Source: a bacterium (GTDB lineage Bacteria; Babelota; Babeliae; Babelales; JABJEI01). From it: DNA of 44,588 nt. The stretch's first letter is position 1; each line of letters starts with the position of its first letter. The notes beneath the pieces are model-generated. The model saw nothing but the letters and a program-made list of their open reading frames with translations, ran no database searches and was not told the DNA's origin. This document shows, piece by piece, positions 25,259-34,199 of the stretch. The position numbers and the translations under genes were made by a program. The stretch lies in NCBI GenBank assembly GCA_018663245.1, contig JABJEI010000020.1:1-44588 (forward strand), given 5' to 3'.

Positions 25259-27877
25259 TTAATCTTGTGTTTTATCACTTTCCTTGGCCGAATCATCAGC
25301 ACTCTCACTGACCTGATTAGCGTCTTTAGAATCCTTTGGCAAATCAGTCGAATCAACAGGCTTTGCAGCTTGATCTTCTTGCTTTACAGCAACCGACTCG
25401 TCCTCAGAATCATTACTATCGACATCGCGAGTTTCGTCTTCGTAGAACGAGACAACCGTTGCGAGTCGCTGTTTTTCGTCAAGACGAATTAAACGAACAC
25501 CCTTAGCCTGGCGACCCATTGTACGAATCTCAGAAGGTGACAATCGAATAATTTTACCAACCGTATCGATCATAAGAATATTTGCCGTATCATCAACCAC
25601 AGCCAGTGCAATAACATGGCCATTGCGAGCTGTTGTTGGAATCGTACGTACACCAAGACCACCACGGTGAGCTACACGGAAGTCTTTGACTCTGACTCGC
25701 TTGCCGTAACCACGTTCGGTTGCAAACAAAATATCTCGGTCATCAGAAACAACTTCCATACCGACAACGTGATCATCACCACGTAGCCTGATACCCATAA
25801 CACCGGCAGCTTGACGCCCCATCGAGCGAACTTCTGTTTCAGGGAATCGTATTCCCTTACCATTGCGTGTTGCAATTACAATTGAATCTTCACCACTACT
25901 AATAGAGCAGAATATTAGCTCGTCACCTTCTCTGAGCTTAGACGCTCTGATACCGGTTTTACGAACTTTGGCAAAGGCTTGGGCAGCTGTACGCTTGATA
26001 ACACCAAGCTTAGTTAGCATAACCACAAACTTGCCTTCGAGCTCGCGAGTACATAGTAATTTAACTACTCGCTCACCCTCATTGAGAGGCAGAATATTAA
26101 CAATTGCTCGGCCTTTTGCCGTTCGAGATGATTCAGGAACTGCAAAAACAGGAAGCGTGTAAACACGTCCAAAGTTTGTGAAGAATAGTAGTTCATCATG
26201 GTTGCGAGCAACAAATAGATCTTGTACCAAATCATCTGACTGACTTAGCGAGACCATTCCCATCTTGCCCTTACCACCACGATGCTGTACCCCATAATTG
26301 TCAAGTTGTACACGCTTGATGTACCCCTTGCCAGTAAGTGTAACAACCACATCTTCATCAGGGATTAAATCAATTTCGGTAAGAATGTCAGCCGCAGCTT
26401 CAATCCTTGTTTTGCGATCATCTCCGTATGTGTTGCGCACATACTCAAGCTCTTCACGAACCACACTAGTTAGCACTGAATCATCATCAACAATCGTGCT
26501 CAAATAAGTAATTCGTTCCTTAATTTCGCCCATTTCTGCGCGAATCTTGTCCTGTTCCATGCCTGTCAAACGCTGTAATCGCATCTCAAGAATAGCCTTA
26601 GCCTGAATTTGAGTCAGCCCAAAACTTTTGTTTAGAGAGGCAATAGCATCAACTGGGGCAGAAGAAGTTTTGATAACTTTAATCACCGCATCAATGCTGT
26701 CCAAAGCAATAATAAATCCTGCAAACAGATGCTCACGAGCTCGCGCTCTTTTGAGCTCATACTGCGTACGCTTGTAAACCATATTTCTACGGTGCTTCAA
26801 GAATTCGCGTAAAACACCCTTTAGAGTGAAAACAATTGGACGGTTATCCAAAAGTGCCAGCATAATGATGGTGATATTGGTTTGTAGTGTAGTGTATTTA
26901 TAAAGCTGATTAATGATGATGTACGGATCTTCGCCCCGCTTTACATCAACAACCAGACGCATGCCTCGTCGATTTGACTCATCCTTGATGTTCGAGATTC
27001 CCTCGATAACGCGGTCTTTAACAAGAGTCGCAATTTTAACAGCCAAGTCAGATTTGTTAACAAGGTATGGCAACTCGGTAATAATGATTGAGTCGCCTTT
27101 CTTACCTTCTTCAACGGTAACAACGCCACGTACTTTTACGCTTCCGCGACCAGTTTTATAAGCCTTAAGAACTCCTGCGCGCCCACAAATAATACCGCCC
27201 GTAGGGAAGTCTGGGCCAGGAATAATTTTGAGTATCTGATCGTCATCCAAAGTAGGATCTTCAAGCAAAGCTAGGCAACCATCAGCAACCTCACGTAAAT
27301 TGTGCGGTGGAATAGAAGTCGCCATACCAACTGCAATACCGGTTGTTCCGTTAATCAGAAGATGCGGAAGTTTGCTGGGCAGAAGAATCGGCTCAGTCGT
27401 CGATTCATCAAAGTTTGGCACAAAAGTAACCGTTTCTTTTTCAAGATCGGCTAACAGTTCCTGTGAAATTTTTGCCATTCGAACTTCGGTGTAACGCATA
27501 GCAGCTGCGTTGTCACCATCAACCGAACCCCAGTTACCTTGACCATCCAAAAGCGGATAACGCTTAGAGAAGTCCTGCACCATGCCAACCATGGCATTGT
27601 ATAATGCTTGATCACCATGCGGGTGATACTTACCAAGTACTTCACCAACAACACGAACCGACTTGCGATGCCGTTTGTTGTAATGGAACCCCAATTGACC
27701 CATGGTGTACAACACCCGTCGATGTACGGGCTTAAGACCGTCACGCACATCAGGTATGGCACGACTGACCACCACTGACATTGCATAGTCTAAAAATGAG
27801 TCCTTAAGTTCGTCTTCAATACGAACTGGTGAAGGTGGAACCATGCCACCAGGTATCTGCTTAGTCTGCTCTTCCAT
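25259..27877 (-). CDS. gyrA: DNA gyrase subunit A
   Basis: 872 residues. The subunit that cuts and rejoins DNA during ATP-driven negative supercoiling. The catalytic Tyr is Tyr129 (AAMRYTE). The GyrA box QHRGGKG near residue 530 marks it as gyrase rather than topoisomerase IV ParC, and six C-terminal wrapping repeats follow. The quinolone-determining segment reads HPHGDQALYN: the positions equal to E. coli Ser83 and Asp87 are Gln90 and Asn94. The last 60 residues form a Ser/Asp/Glu-rich tail that is not usual. A GGGGGC lies upstream of the ATG. First gene of a run continuing to dprA. Confidence 0.97.
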   Translation of the reverse strand: MEEQTKQIPGGMVPPSPVRIEDELKDSFLDYAMSVVVSRAIPDVRDGLKPVHRRVLYTMGQLGFHYNKRHRKSVRVVGEVLGKYHPHGDQALYNAMVGMVQDFSKRYPLLDGQGNWGSVDGDNAAAMRYTEVRMAKISQELLADLEKETVTFVPNFDESTTEPILLPSKLPHLLINGTTGIAVGMATSIPPHNLREVADGCLALLEDPTLDDDQILKIIPGPDFPTGGIICGRAGVLKAYKTGRGSVKVRGVVTVEEGKKGDSIIITELPYLVNKSDLAVKIATLVKDRVIEGISNIKDESNRRGMRLVVDVKRGEDPYIIINQLYKYTTLQTNITIIMLALLDNRPIVFTLKGVLREFLKHRRNMVYKRTQYELKRARAREHLFAGFIIALDSIDAVIKVIKTSSAPVDAIASLNKSFGLTQIQAKAILEMRLQRLTGMEQDKIRAEMGEIKERITYLSTIVDDDSVLTSVVREELEYVRNTYGDDRKTRIEAAADILTEIDLIPDEDVVVTLTGKGYIKRVQLDNYGVQHRGGKGKMGMVSLSQSDDLVQDLFVARNHDELLFFTNFGRVYTLPVFAVPESSRTAKGRAIVNILPLNEGERVVKLLCTRELEGKFVVMLTKLGVIKRTAAQAFAKVRKTGIRASKLREGDELIFCSISSGEDSIVIATRNGKGIRFPETEVRSMGRQAAGVMGIRLRGDDHVVGMEVVSDDRDILFATERGYGKRVRVKDFRVAHRGGLGVRTIPTTARNGHVIALAVVDDTANILMIDTVGKIIRLSPSEIRTMGRQAKGVRLIRLDEKQRLATVVSFYEDETRDVDSNDSEDESVAVKQEDQAAKPVDSTDLPKDSKDANQVSESADDSAKESDKTQD

Positions 27878-28086
27878 TGATATCTGAGCCCCCAGAAAAA
27901 AGAAAATATGCTCGATCGGAAAACATTATTAGGATACCCGGACAAGGCCAATCAAACAAGAAAAGCAGCCTTGCCCGCAAAAATATGCCCATTTTAGCAA
28001 GCATACTGTCGCAACGATTGCTTCTACTCTAGCTGTCGGGTATAAACTAAAAAACCATGCATTTACTAAAAAGAAGGAGTTAAAGG

Positions 28087-28710
28087 ATGTGTTTTTCTGC
28101 ACAAGCAAGCTTTGCCGCTGGAATAGGACTTTCTATTATCGGTCTGTTATCCCTTAAAAAAAATCGAATCAAAAAGCTAAAACCACTTGCGGCAATTCCA
28201 CTTTTTTTTGGGATTCAACAGCTGTGCGAGGGCATGGTCTGGATAACACACGCCCAGCCTGCACTGGCCACGCAAAACCAACTTGCCCGTTATGCATTCC
28301 TGTTTTTCGCCTATGTTGTTTGGCCCGTTTGGATGCCATTTACAATATATATGATAGAAACAAACAGAAAAAAACGTCTTTACCTTGCAGGCTTTATCGG
28401 GGCTGGAACGATAATCTCTGGAACTTTGCTATGGGCATTATTAAAAGTTGGAGCAACATCGGCAATTACATGTAACCATGTTGAATATGCTTTTAACATG
28501 CCTCGCCCGCTTGAGCCCATCGGCCTTGTCTGGTACTGCATCACAGTCATCGCACCATTTTTTATAACCGCCAAGAAAGAACTACGACAGCTTGGTGTGC
28601 TTATTGTAATATCAGTACTCTTAAGCTATATTTTTTACTACGCTCACCTGACATCAGTTTGGTGTTTTTTTGCAGCACTCTTGAGCGCTATAATTTACAA
28701 AATGTTATGA
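28087..28710 (+). CDS. DUF6629-like polytopic membrane protein
   Basis: 207 residues, about seven transmembrane helices. The N-terminus MCFSAQASFAAGIGLSIIGL and the IPLFFGIQQLCEGMVW segment are characteristic of an uncharacterised family (DUF6629, from memory). The inner-membrane location is clear, the function unknown. GGAG lies about 8 bases before the ATG. It is transcribed divergently from gyrA and is followed after 32 bases by the gene at 28743. Confidence 0.8.
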   Translation: MCFSAQASFAAGIGLSIIGLLSLKKNRIKKLKPLAAIPLFFGIQQLCEGMVWITHAQPALATQNQLARYAFLFFAYVVWPVWMPFTIYMIETNRKKRLYLAGFIGAGTIISGTLLWALLKVGATSAITCNHVEYAFNMPRPLEPIGLVWYCITVIAPFFITAKKELRQLGVLIVISVLLSYIFYYAHLTSVWCFFAALLSAIIYKML

Positions 28711-28742
28711 ACAATAACTCATTTAAATAAAAGGGTAAAGCC

Positions 28743-29633
28743 ATCACAATCAACACTAAACGGCTACCTTTATTAATAGCTGCGTTATCAATGCCCCTAT
28801 TCGCTGCCACAACTTTACATGGTTCAAGGACGACAATAACAAGCTCTCGAGTTATCAAATCGGTGACCAATGACTTTGTAACAACCGTCACATTTGATAA
28901 AAATGGTTATCAAACAACAGTCCCTAAAAAAAATAAAGCTGCTAAAGAACGTCTGCTAGCATTGAGTCGAGCTAAAGAGTCCATAACCTCAAGCGCCCTG
29001 GCAACCGCCACATTGTTGCTTTTATGCGGAATTCTTAAGTTTATAAATCATGGTCTTTTGATGGATATAGAACTTGAAAATTCCCAAACAGAAGAAGCAA
29101 AACGTGAAAGAAAGTTCCATGCCTTTGTTTCTTGGCTTATATACATTGGAACGACTATCTCTGCCGGGAAAATGATCTGGGATGCCGAACATCTACGCCA
29201 ATACGCTCGTGAACTAGAGACCCTACAGGCGGCCCTTAAAAAACACCAAAAACTAGCTATTAGTGTTGACAAAAATCAACACAAGCAGCCGAGCAAAGGA
29301 GCTCTCTACTACCAATTCTCCATAAAAAAACCATTGCTTAATAGCTGCTTTCTTCTTCCTAATGATTGGAATAGCACAATCAGTCCATGTTTTGGCCCCT
29401 GGAATGAAAAACAATACATAATTCCTAGTCATTTACCCCGACCAAAACGACCCTCCCCACAAAACAAGCTCGGCGAGGAAGCTAATAAACAATTTTTTGA
29501 TAAGTTCGAAGATAGATTAAACAAAAATAGCGAAGAAGCCTTTAAGGAAACAGATCAATTGATTAACAAAATGGTTACATCAAGCGGGTCACTTAATCTA
29601 AGAAATAATAAGAACCTCCCACTATTACATTAA
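28743..29633 (+). CDS. Secreted/membrane protein of tandem family, apparent ATC start
   Basis: 296 residues if translation begins at ATC 28743; an ATG at 28791 lacks a ribosome-binding site and would cut off the signal. The in-frame stop at 28728 leaves only AAG GGT AAA GCC before ATC. AAGGG (28731-28735) lies 7 bases upstream of that ATC, which opens a typical signal peptide (TKRLPLLIAALSMPLFA). The next part contains NDFVTTVTFDKNGYQ, similar to QDFTTKVSIDSEGYQ in the gene at 29767, and then two hydrophobic helices. The remainder is a soluble, Lys-rich domain. Function unknown; it is likely exported and membrane-associated. Confidence 0.65.
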   Translation: MTINTKRLPLLIAALSMPLFAATTLHGSRTTITSSRVIKSVTNDFVTTVTFDKNGYQTTVPKKNKAAKERLLALSRAKESITSSALATATLLLLCGILKFINHGLLMDIELENSQTEEAKRERKFHAFVSWLIYIGTTISAGKMIWDAEHLRQYARELETLQAALKKHQKLAISVDKNQHKQPSKGALYYQFSIKKPLLNSCFLLPNDWNSTISPCFGPWNEKQYIIPSHLPRPKRPSPQNKLGEEANKQFFDKFEDRLNKNSEEAFKETDQLINKMVTSSGSLNLRNNKNLPLLH

Positions 29634-29766
29634 TAATCAACTTGCCCTGCATGAACGCCTTTTACAATCTACATGCTAAAAAACATACCAGCCAGGGAAG
29701 TAGTTTTTCTCATAAAAAATGCTAAACTATCAACAAGAATTAATTGCTAACTTTAAGGATAATGCT

Positions 29767-30399
29767 TTGATTTCTGCTAAAAAACTACTTTTCACATTCA
29801 CAATGGCATTAACATCACATCAGATGAATGCTTTAGAGACAGAGCTAATAACTAATCCACCCTACATTAAGAACCCTTCCGGCCTACTGTCTGCCTGCCA
29901 AGATTTCACGACAAAAGTGAGCATCGATTCTGAAGGCTATCAGAAATCTCGTGTGATAAGACAACCTCATGCAAAAAAAGGTTTAATCTTTAATTCAGCG
30001 GTAGCCATCATTTGCGCACCAATCGTAAACGTTGTCGTATGGAAATTTGGAGCTGGCTTAACTGCAACCTTAGTCCTTAATGCCATAGTTGATATCCTCG
30101 CAGCAAAGCCTATAGTGCGCGAATTTTGCACGCAAAGAAACGGACTTTTAATTCACCAAAAATTTTGCAACCGTGCCGATGCAGAACAACATGCCCAAAT
30201 CGATAACGGCGGTAAAAAGAATATTAAGGTATACCAATTAACACATGCAATAGTGCGTACTTTTGGTCATTTAAACTACATTCACAAAATAATAGCCAAA
30301 TTTTCATCAAAGAACCATAAGCAGTACAAGCTTCCAAAAAATTGTAAACGAACAAAAATGCCTAAGCTTAAAAAAGGGGATTGGTTGCCGCTTAACTAA
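29767..30399 (+). CDS. Secreted/membrane protein of tandem family, TTG start
   Basis: 210 residues from TTG at 29767, preceded by AAGGA at the right distance. This start opens a signal peptide (MISAKKLLFTFTMALTSHQM, then NA). An upstream ATG (29719) only adds a soluble extension before it. The mature part contains QDFTTKVSIDSEGYQ, followed by two hydrophobic segments (SAVAIICAPIVNVVVWKFG and ATLVLNAIVDILAAKPIV) and a basic C-terminal region (HKQYKLPKNCKRTKMPK). Related to the flanking genes at 28743 and 30458. No known family. An anchored secreted protein or effector is inferred. Confidence 0.7.
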   Translation: MISAKKLLFTFTMALTSHQMNALETELITNPPYIKNPSGLLSACQDFTTKVSIDSEGYQKSRVIRQPHAKKGLIFNSAVAIICAPIVNVVVWKFGAGLTATLVLNAIVDILAAKPIVREFCTQRNGLLIHQKFCNRADAEQHAQIDNGGKKNIKVYQLTHAIVRTFGHLNYIHKIIAKFSSKNHKQYKLPKNCKRTKMPKLKKGDWLPLN

Positions 30400-30457
30400 T
30401 AAAATCTAATATAATTCAGAAAAGAAACACACTTTTTAATAAACTGCTAACAAGAAT

Positions 30458-30910
30458 TTGATTTCCATTAAAAAACTACTTTTCATGTTCACAATTGCCT
30501 TAACAGCACATCAAGTGAATGCTCAGAATACAAAGTTAATTGAAACACCTCGCCATAATATTGCCCCCCTCAAAAACTTTAAAGCTGATAAGTGTAGCCA
30601 AAGGCCTAGAGTGAGTAAAATAAACTTAGCTTTACTTGGAGCGTTAGCCTTGTGCGGACCCGCAGCAAACCTGTTTGCTTGGAATTTTCTTAAGCAGGGA
30701 ATTGGTGTGTGGTATATAAATTGGGACGCGGTTATTTGTCTTAATATGCTCATTGATATCACTGTAGCAATACCCTTCGTATCTGCCGTAGAACACAATT
30801 ATGGAAAGAGCATCAAAAGAGGATTTAATGCGTTGAAGAAAAAAGGAACAAGCCGAATAAAGAAGTTCATTAATAAAAATAAAAAACTCACAAACCCCAC
30901 TATTGCCTGA
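30458..30910 (+). CDS. Short paralogue of the 29767 protein, TTG start
   Basis: 150 residues. The first 22 codons are almost identical at DNA level to the preceding gene (ISIKKLLFMFTIALTAHQVNA against ISAKKLLFTFTMALTSHQMNA). The body keeps the two-helix region (ALLGALALCGPAANLFAWNF, CLNMLIDITVAIPFV) but lacks the DFTTKV motif and the longer tail. Only AAGAA is seen upstream of the TTG; the AAGGA present before 29767 is missing here, so expression may be weak. It may be a decaying or shortened duplicate. It ends about 100 bases before lepA. Confidence 0.6.
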   Translation: MISIKKLLFMFTIALTAHQVNAQNTKLIETPRHNIAPLKNFKADKCSQRPRVSKINLALLGALALCGPAANLFAWNFLKQGIGVWYINWDAVICLNMLIDITVAIPFVSAVEHNYGKSIKRGFNALKKKGTSRIKKFINKNKKLTNPTIA

Positions 30911-31011
30911 GCAGGCGACTCTAGGTACACTGTTTTGGTAAGAGCAAAGTGTCAGTGCATAGTGTGCCGATGCTTGTGCAGGCACAACAGACAAGGCTAT
31001 AGACCACCATT

Positions 31012-32838
31012 ATGAGTTTTCAAAACATACAAGATCTCGATCTTTCTACCTTTACACCCGACCGTATACGCAATTTTTCGGTAATCGCTCATATCGACCA
31101 CGGCAAGTCTACGCTCTCTGACAGAATGCTAGAGATAACTGGAACATTGTCGATGCGTCACAAAAATGAGCAGTTTCTTGATAAGCTGCAGGTTGAGCGT
31201 GAACGGGGCATAACCGTCAAAGCACAAACGGCCTCAATGTTTTATGAGGTTGACGGCATACCGTATCTTCTCAATCTAATCGACACACCAGGGCACGTTG
31301 ACTTCAGTTACGAAGTTTCTCGATCGTTATATGCCTGCCAAGGAGCATTGCTACTTGTAGATGCCTGCCAAGGCGTGCAAGCACAGACAATGGCCAATTT
31401 TTATCTAGCCTTTGAGCAAGGACTTACAATCCTGCCCATAATCAACAAAATCGACATGGCCAACGCAGACCCTGATCGTATCAATGCAGAGCTAGAGACT
31501 CTGTTTGATTTTGAAGCCGAAAACGTTTTGTTGGCTTCAGCAAAAAATGGTATCGGCATTGAAGAAATTTTGGACGCCGCTGTTGCCAACATTCCGGCAC
31601 CGCAAGGCTCAAAAGACCTACCACTTAAGGCATTACTGTTTGACTCATGGTACGACTCATACCGTGGCGTTATCTGTTTGATCTCAGTAAAAGACGGAGC
31701 CATCCACAGGGGTGACACAATCAGTTTGGCACAATCAGGAACCTCCTACGAAGTTCTTGAGCTTGGACTTATGTACCCGGATGCACAGCCAACAAATGCA
31801 CTTTATCCAGGACAAGTAGGCTACCTTATCACAGGTATGAAGACTGTTCGCGAAGCTCGCGTCGGTGATACTGTCTACAGAGCAAAAAAACCTGTTGAGC
31901 CTTTTCCAGGTTTCCGTCCAGCAAAACCTATGGTCTTTGCGGGAATTTTCCCAGTAGATACAGCCGACTTCGAAAATTTATTAGACGCTATCGAAAAATT
32001 AACGCTTAACGATGCCAGTGTATCTGTACACAAACAGGGTTCTGATGCTCTGGGTGTTGGATTCTCATGCGGATTCTTAGGCCTGCTACACATGGATGTG
32101 TTTCGGCAACGTCTAGAGCAAGAGTATGACCTTGCGGTCATAGCTACCGCACCAAGCGTACGTTACGAAGTATTACTGAATAACGGAGAGCGCATCACGA
32201 TTGAACGGCCGTCAGACTTCCCTGACCCAACCAGAATAGACACACTATTTGAGCCGATGATTAATGCTACCATCATTCTGCCAAAGCAGTACGTAGGCAA
32301 CATAATGAAGCTATGCTCACAGCGACGTGGCGTACAGCTATCAATGGATTATTTGGGTGAAGAACGAATTATCCTAAAGTACAGTCTTCCACTCAACGAG
32401 GTTGCGACCGATTTTTATGATCAGATAAAATCTCTCAGCTCAGGATACGCAAGCTTTGATTATGAAGAAGCCGGCTACCAAGTTTCCGACCTTGTTAAGA
32501 TGGATATCCTTTTGAACGGTAAACCTGTTGATGCTCTTTCAACAATTATTCACGGACAAAGCGCACAAACAACGGGCCGAGACATCGCCAAAAGATTACG
32601 TAAACTTATACCAAGACAAATGTTCGATGTGGCCATTCAGGCAGCTATTGGATCAAAAATTTTAGCACGTGAAAATGTTTCAGCATTGCGCAAAAATGTA
32701 ACCGCTAAATGTTACGGTGGTGACATCACCAGAAAGCGTAAACTTCTCGAAAAGCAAAAAGCTGGTAAGAAGAGAATGAAGCAAGTTGGTAGTGTTGAAG
32801 TGCCACAAGAAGCATTCTTGAGTATACTCAAAAAATAA
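31012..32838 (+). CDS. lepA: Elongation factor 4 (LepA)
   Basis: 608 residues. GTPase that acts on ribosomes during initiation or elongation, possibly back-translocating stalled complexes. G1 AHIDHGKST (residues 26-34), G3 DTPGHVDFSYEV and G4 NKIDMANADP are intact. The LepA-specific C-terminal domain (CYGGDITRKRKLLEKQKAGK) distinguishes it from EF-G. The start ATG has no strong ribosome-binding site. It is monocistronic, with a hairpin just after the stop at 32840-32864. Confidence 0.97.
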   Translation: MSFQNIQDLDLSTFTPDRIRNFSVIAHIDHGKSTLSDRMLEITGTLSMRHKNEQFLDKLQVERERGITVKAQTASMFYEVDGIPYLLNLIDTPGHVDFSYEVSRSLYACQGALLLVDACQGVQAQTMANFYLAFEQGLTILPIINKIDMANADPDRINAELETLFDFEAENVLLASAKNGIGIEEILDAAVANIPAPQGSKDLPLKALLFDSWYDSYRGVICLISVKDGAIHRGDTISLAQSGTSYEVLELGLMYPDAQPTNALYPGQVGYLITGMKTVREARVGDTVYRAKKPVEPFPGFRPAKPMVFAGIFPVDTADFENLLDAIEKLTLNDASVSVHKQGSDALGVGFSCGFLGLLHMDVFRQRLEQEYDLAVIATAPSVRYEVLLNNGERITIERPSDFPDPTRIDTLFEPMINATIILPKQYVGNIMKLCSQRRGVQLSMDYLGEERIILKYSLPLNEVATDFYDQIKSLSSGYASFDYEEAGYQVSDLVKMDILLNGKPVDALSTIIHGQSAQTTGRDIAKRLRKLIPRQMFDVAIQAAIGSKILARENVSALRKNVTAKCYGGDITRKRKLLEKQKAGKKRMKQVGSVEVPQEAFLSILKK

Positions 32839-32839
32839 C

Positions 32840-32864
32840 TTTAGGGGCACATGCTGCCCCTAAA
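32840..32864. terminator. Hairpin after lepA, probable terminator or barrier
   Basis: TTTAGGGGCA (32840-32849) pairs exactly with TGCCCCTAAA (32855-32864) around CATGC. No T run follows on the plus strand, but on the minus strand it is followed by TTATTTTTT, so it may also act in that direction. Confidence 0.55.
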
Positions 32865-32974
32865 ACCCCCCCTCCTTATAAACATTCTTACAAACAAATT
32901 TTTATCTAACTTTCATGCTTTGTTTTTTTACAAACAAATATCTAAATTTTTAGCAATCCATCTTCCCTCGCCTG

Positions 32975-33045
32975 CCCTGCGAAGCCTTTGGCGAAGAAGG
33001 GTCATCCTCGTGCATACGGGGATCCAGTCTTTAAATAGCTCATTT
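32975..33045. repeat. Composite dispersed repeat, copy 4
   Basis: CCCTGCGAAGCCTTTGGCGAAG is joined to GGTCATCCTCGTGCATACGG and then GGATCCAGTCTTTAAATAG. The last part matches copy 2, and the first resembles the CTTCG-type hairpins. The two kinds of sequence therefore travel together here and at 33255. Confidence 0.7.
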
Positions 33046-33254
33046 GATCACCTTTTGCATCTATACTTTAATACTTTTGCGAGGGGTTGCTCACCCAACC
33101 CCTCGCGGACAAGGGTGCCGGGGGTACCCCTGGGCCCCTTACGCAAAAAACGTTGCAACCAGAAGCTAACGCTTTTAGGTTGCTTCAAACAGTTCTGCTA
33201 ATAATGAAGTATCTTTTAGATCAAACAACCTCAGCCTATTCTTGCCCCTTCATG

Positions 33255-33306
33255 CCCTTCGTAGCTTTAGCGAAGTAGGGTGATCCTCATGCGTACGGGG
33301 ATCCAG
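33255..33306. repeat. Composite dispersed repeat, copy 5
   Basis: CCCTTCGTAGCTTTAGCGAA runs into GTAGGGTGATCCTCATGCGT and ACGGGGATCCAG. The same order and spacing as copy 4. Confidence 0.7.
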
Positions 33307-33409
33307 GACTAAAGATAATATCCATTAAATACAATTTCACAGTTTCTATAAAAAATAAAATCATCAAGAAACTGACGTGTCACATTCATAAAAATGAGTT
33401 ACTGAAAGG

Positions 33410-33442
33410 CTGGATCCCCGTTCAAAGCCGGGGATGACAAGG
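33410..33442. repeat. Dispersed palindromic repeat, copy 6
   Basis: CTGGATCCCCGTTCAAAGC then CGGGGATGACAAGG, essentially identical to copy 1 and the inverse of copy 2. A CCCTACTTCGCTCTTC stretch near 33530-33557 belongs to the CTTCG-type set in reverse orientation. Confidence 0.8.
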
Positions 33443-33686
33443 AATAGAGTTTTATAGGAAAAATACTTGAATAACCGAAAAAAATAACTCCGTTAAGCGT
33501 GTTCCAGGCTTCGCGTAAAACTTAGCCAAACCCTACTTCGCTCTTCAAGCTACGAAGAACATGCAGGCCTATTTAAGAAACTTAAGAATTTTATGCGAAT
33601 GCCGGGACAAGGGGTTAAGAGAATAACCCCCTGCGAAAGAATTTATTTATTTGTAAGAAGATTTGAGAATGATTAGCAACAGATTG

Positions 33687-34199
33687 CTATTCGGCCACAC
33701 TTACCTTAGCTGCACGTAAAAGCTTTCCATTAACGGTATAGCCCTTCTGCAAAACCTGAACAATAGAACCAGATTCTTTGTCTTGGGCAGGAACACGCAT
33801 CACAGCTTCATGTAACTCTGGGTTAAAAACAGAAACATTGTCTATCTCAACCACCTTACAATCATCCAGCATCTTGTGGAAAGATTGCGCAATTAAATTG
33901 GCACCGTCCATCCAAGAAGCAACATCCTTGTCTGCAGTTTCTGGTCTATCGGCCATTGCGCGGTCAAAGTTGTCAACGATGTCCAACAACCCCTTGAGGA
34001 CCCCTGCTTTGGCAGAGTCCATCCATAAAACCCGCTCTTTAGCCATGCGTCGTTGCAAATTTTGGAAGTCTGCACTTAAACGAATATATCTATCTTGATA
34101 GCTGTCGATAACTTCTTCATTAGATGACTGTTCTTGATTCTCTAGCTTAGCGTCTTGTGCTGGCTGATCAGAGTTAGTCGTATTTTTTTTCTCATCCAT
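33687..34199 (-). CDS. grpE: Nucleotide exchange factor GrpE
   Basis: 170 residues. It releases ADP from DnaK during protein folding. Features: an acidic, disordered N-terminus (about 30 residues), a long coiled coil (SYQDRYIRLSADFQNLQRRM), then GLLDIVDNFDRAM, and the C-terminal beta domain with NPELHEAVMRVPAQD and VLQKGYTVNGKLLRAAKV. No dnaK adjoins. Divergent from the barrel at 34359. A good TATAAT (34247-34242, minus strand) lies upstream without a convincing -35. It may be under control of the HspR-like regulator at 7832 by family analogy only; no operator was identified. Confidence 0.95.
   Translation of the reverse strand: MDEKKNTTNSDQPAQDAKLENQEQSSNEEVIDSYQDRYIRLSADFQNLQRRMAKERVLWMDSAKAGVLKGLLDIVDNFDRAMADRPETADKDVASWMDGANLIAQSFHKMLDDCKVVEIDNVSVFNPELHEAVMRVPAQDKESGSIVQVLQKGYTVNGKLLRAAKVSVAE

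Larger units (their letters stand above)
32865..33686. other. Repeat-rich intergenic region without a supported gene
   Basis: About 820 bases between lepA and grpE (convergent stops). It holds palindromic repeat copies, CTTCG-type hairpins, and a GC-rich block at 33079-33134 in which GCGAGGGGTT (33079-33088) pairs perfectly with AACCCCTCGC (33097-33106). GGGGTTA (33611-33617) pairs with TAACCCC (33624-33630) as a smaller sister. Frames present on the plus strand have no ribosome-binding sites or recognisable composition and I regard them as non-coding. Confidence 0.7.

Noticed and set aside
30910-31012. A tRNA or small RNA before lepA
   Set aside because: No cloverleaf, T-arm sequence or terminator could be assembled from this stretch.
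32851-33278. Plus-strand frames after lepA
   Set aside because: They run through hairpins and dispersed repeats, without ribosome-binding sites or protein-like composition.
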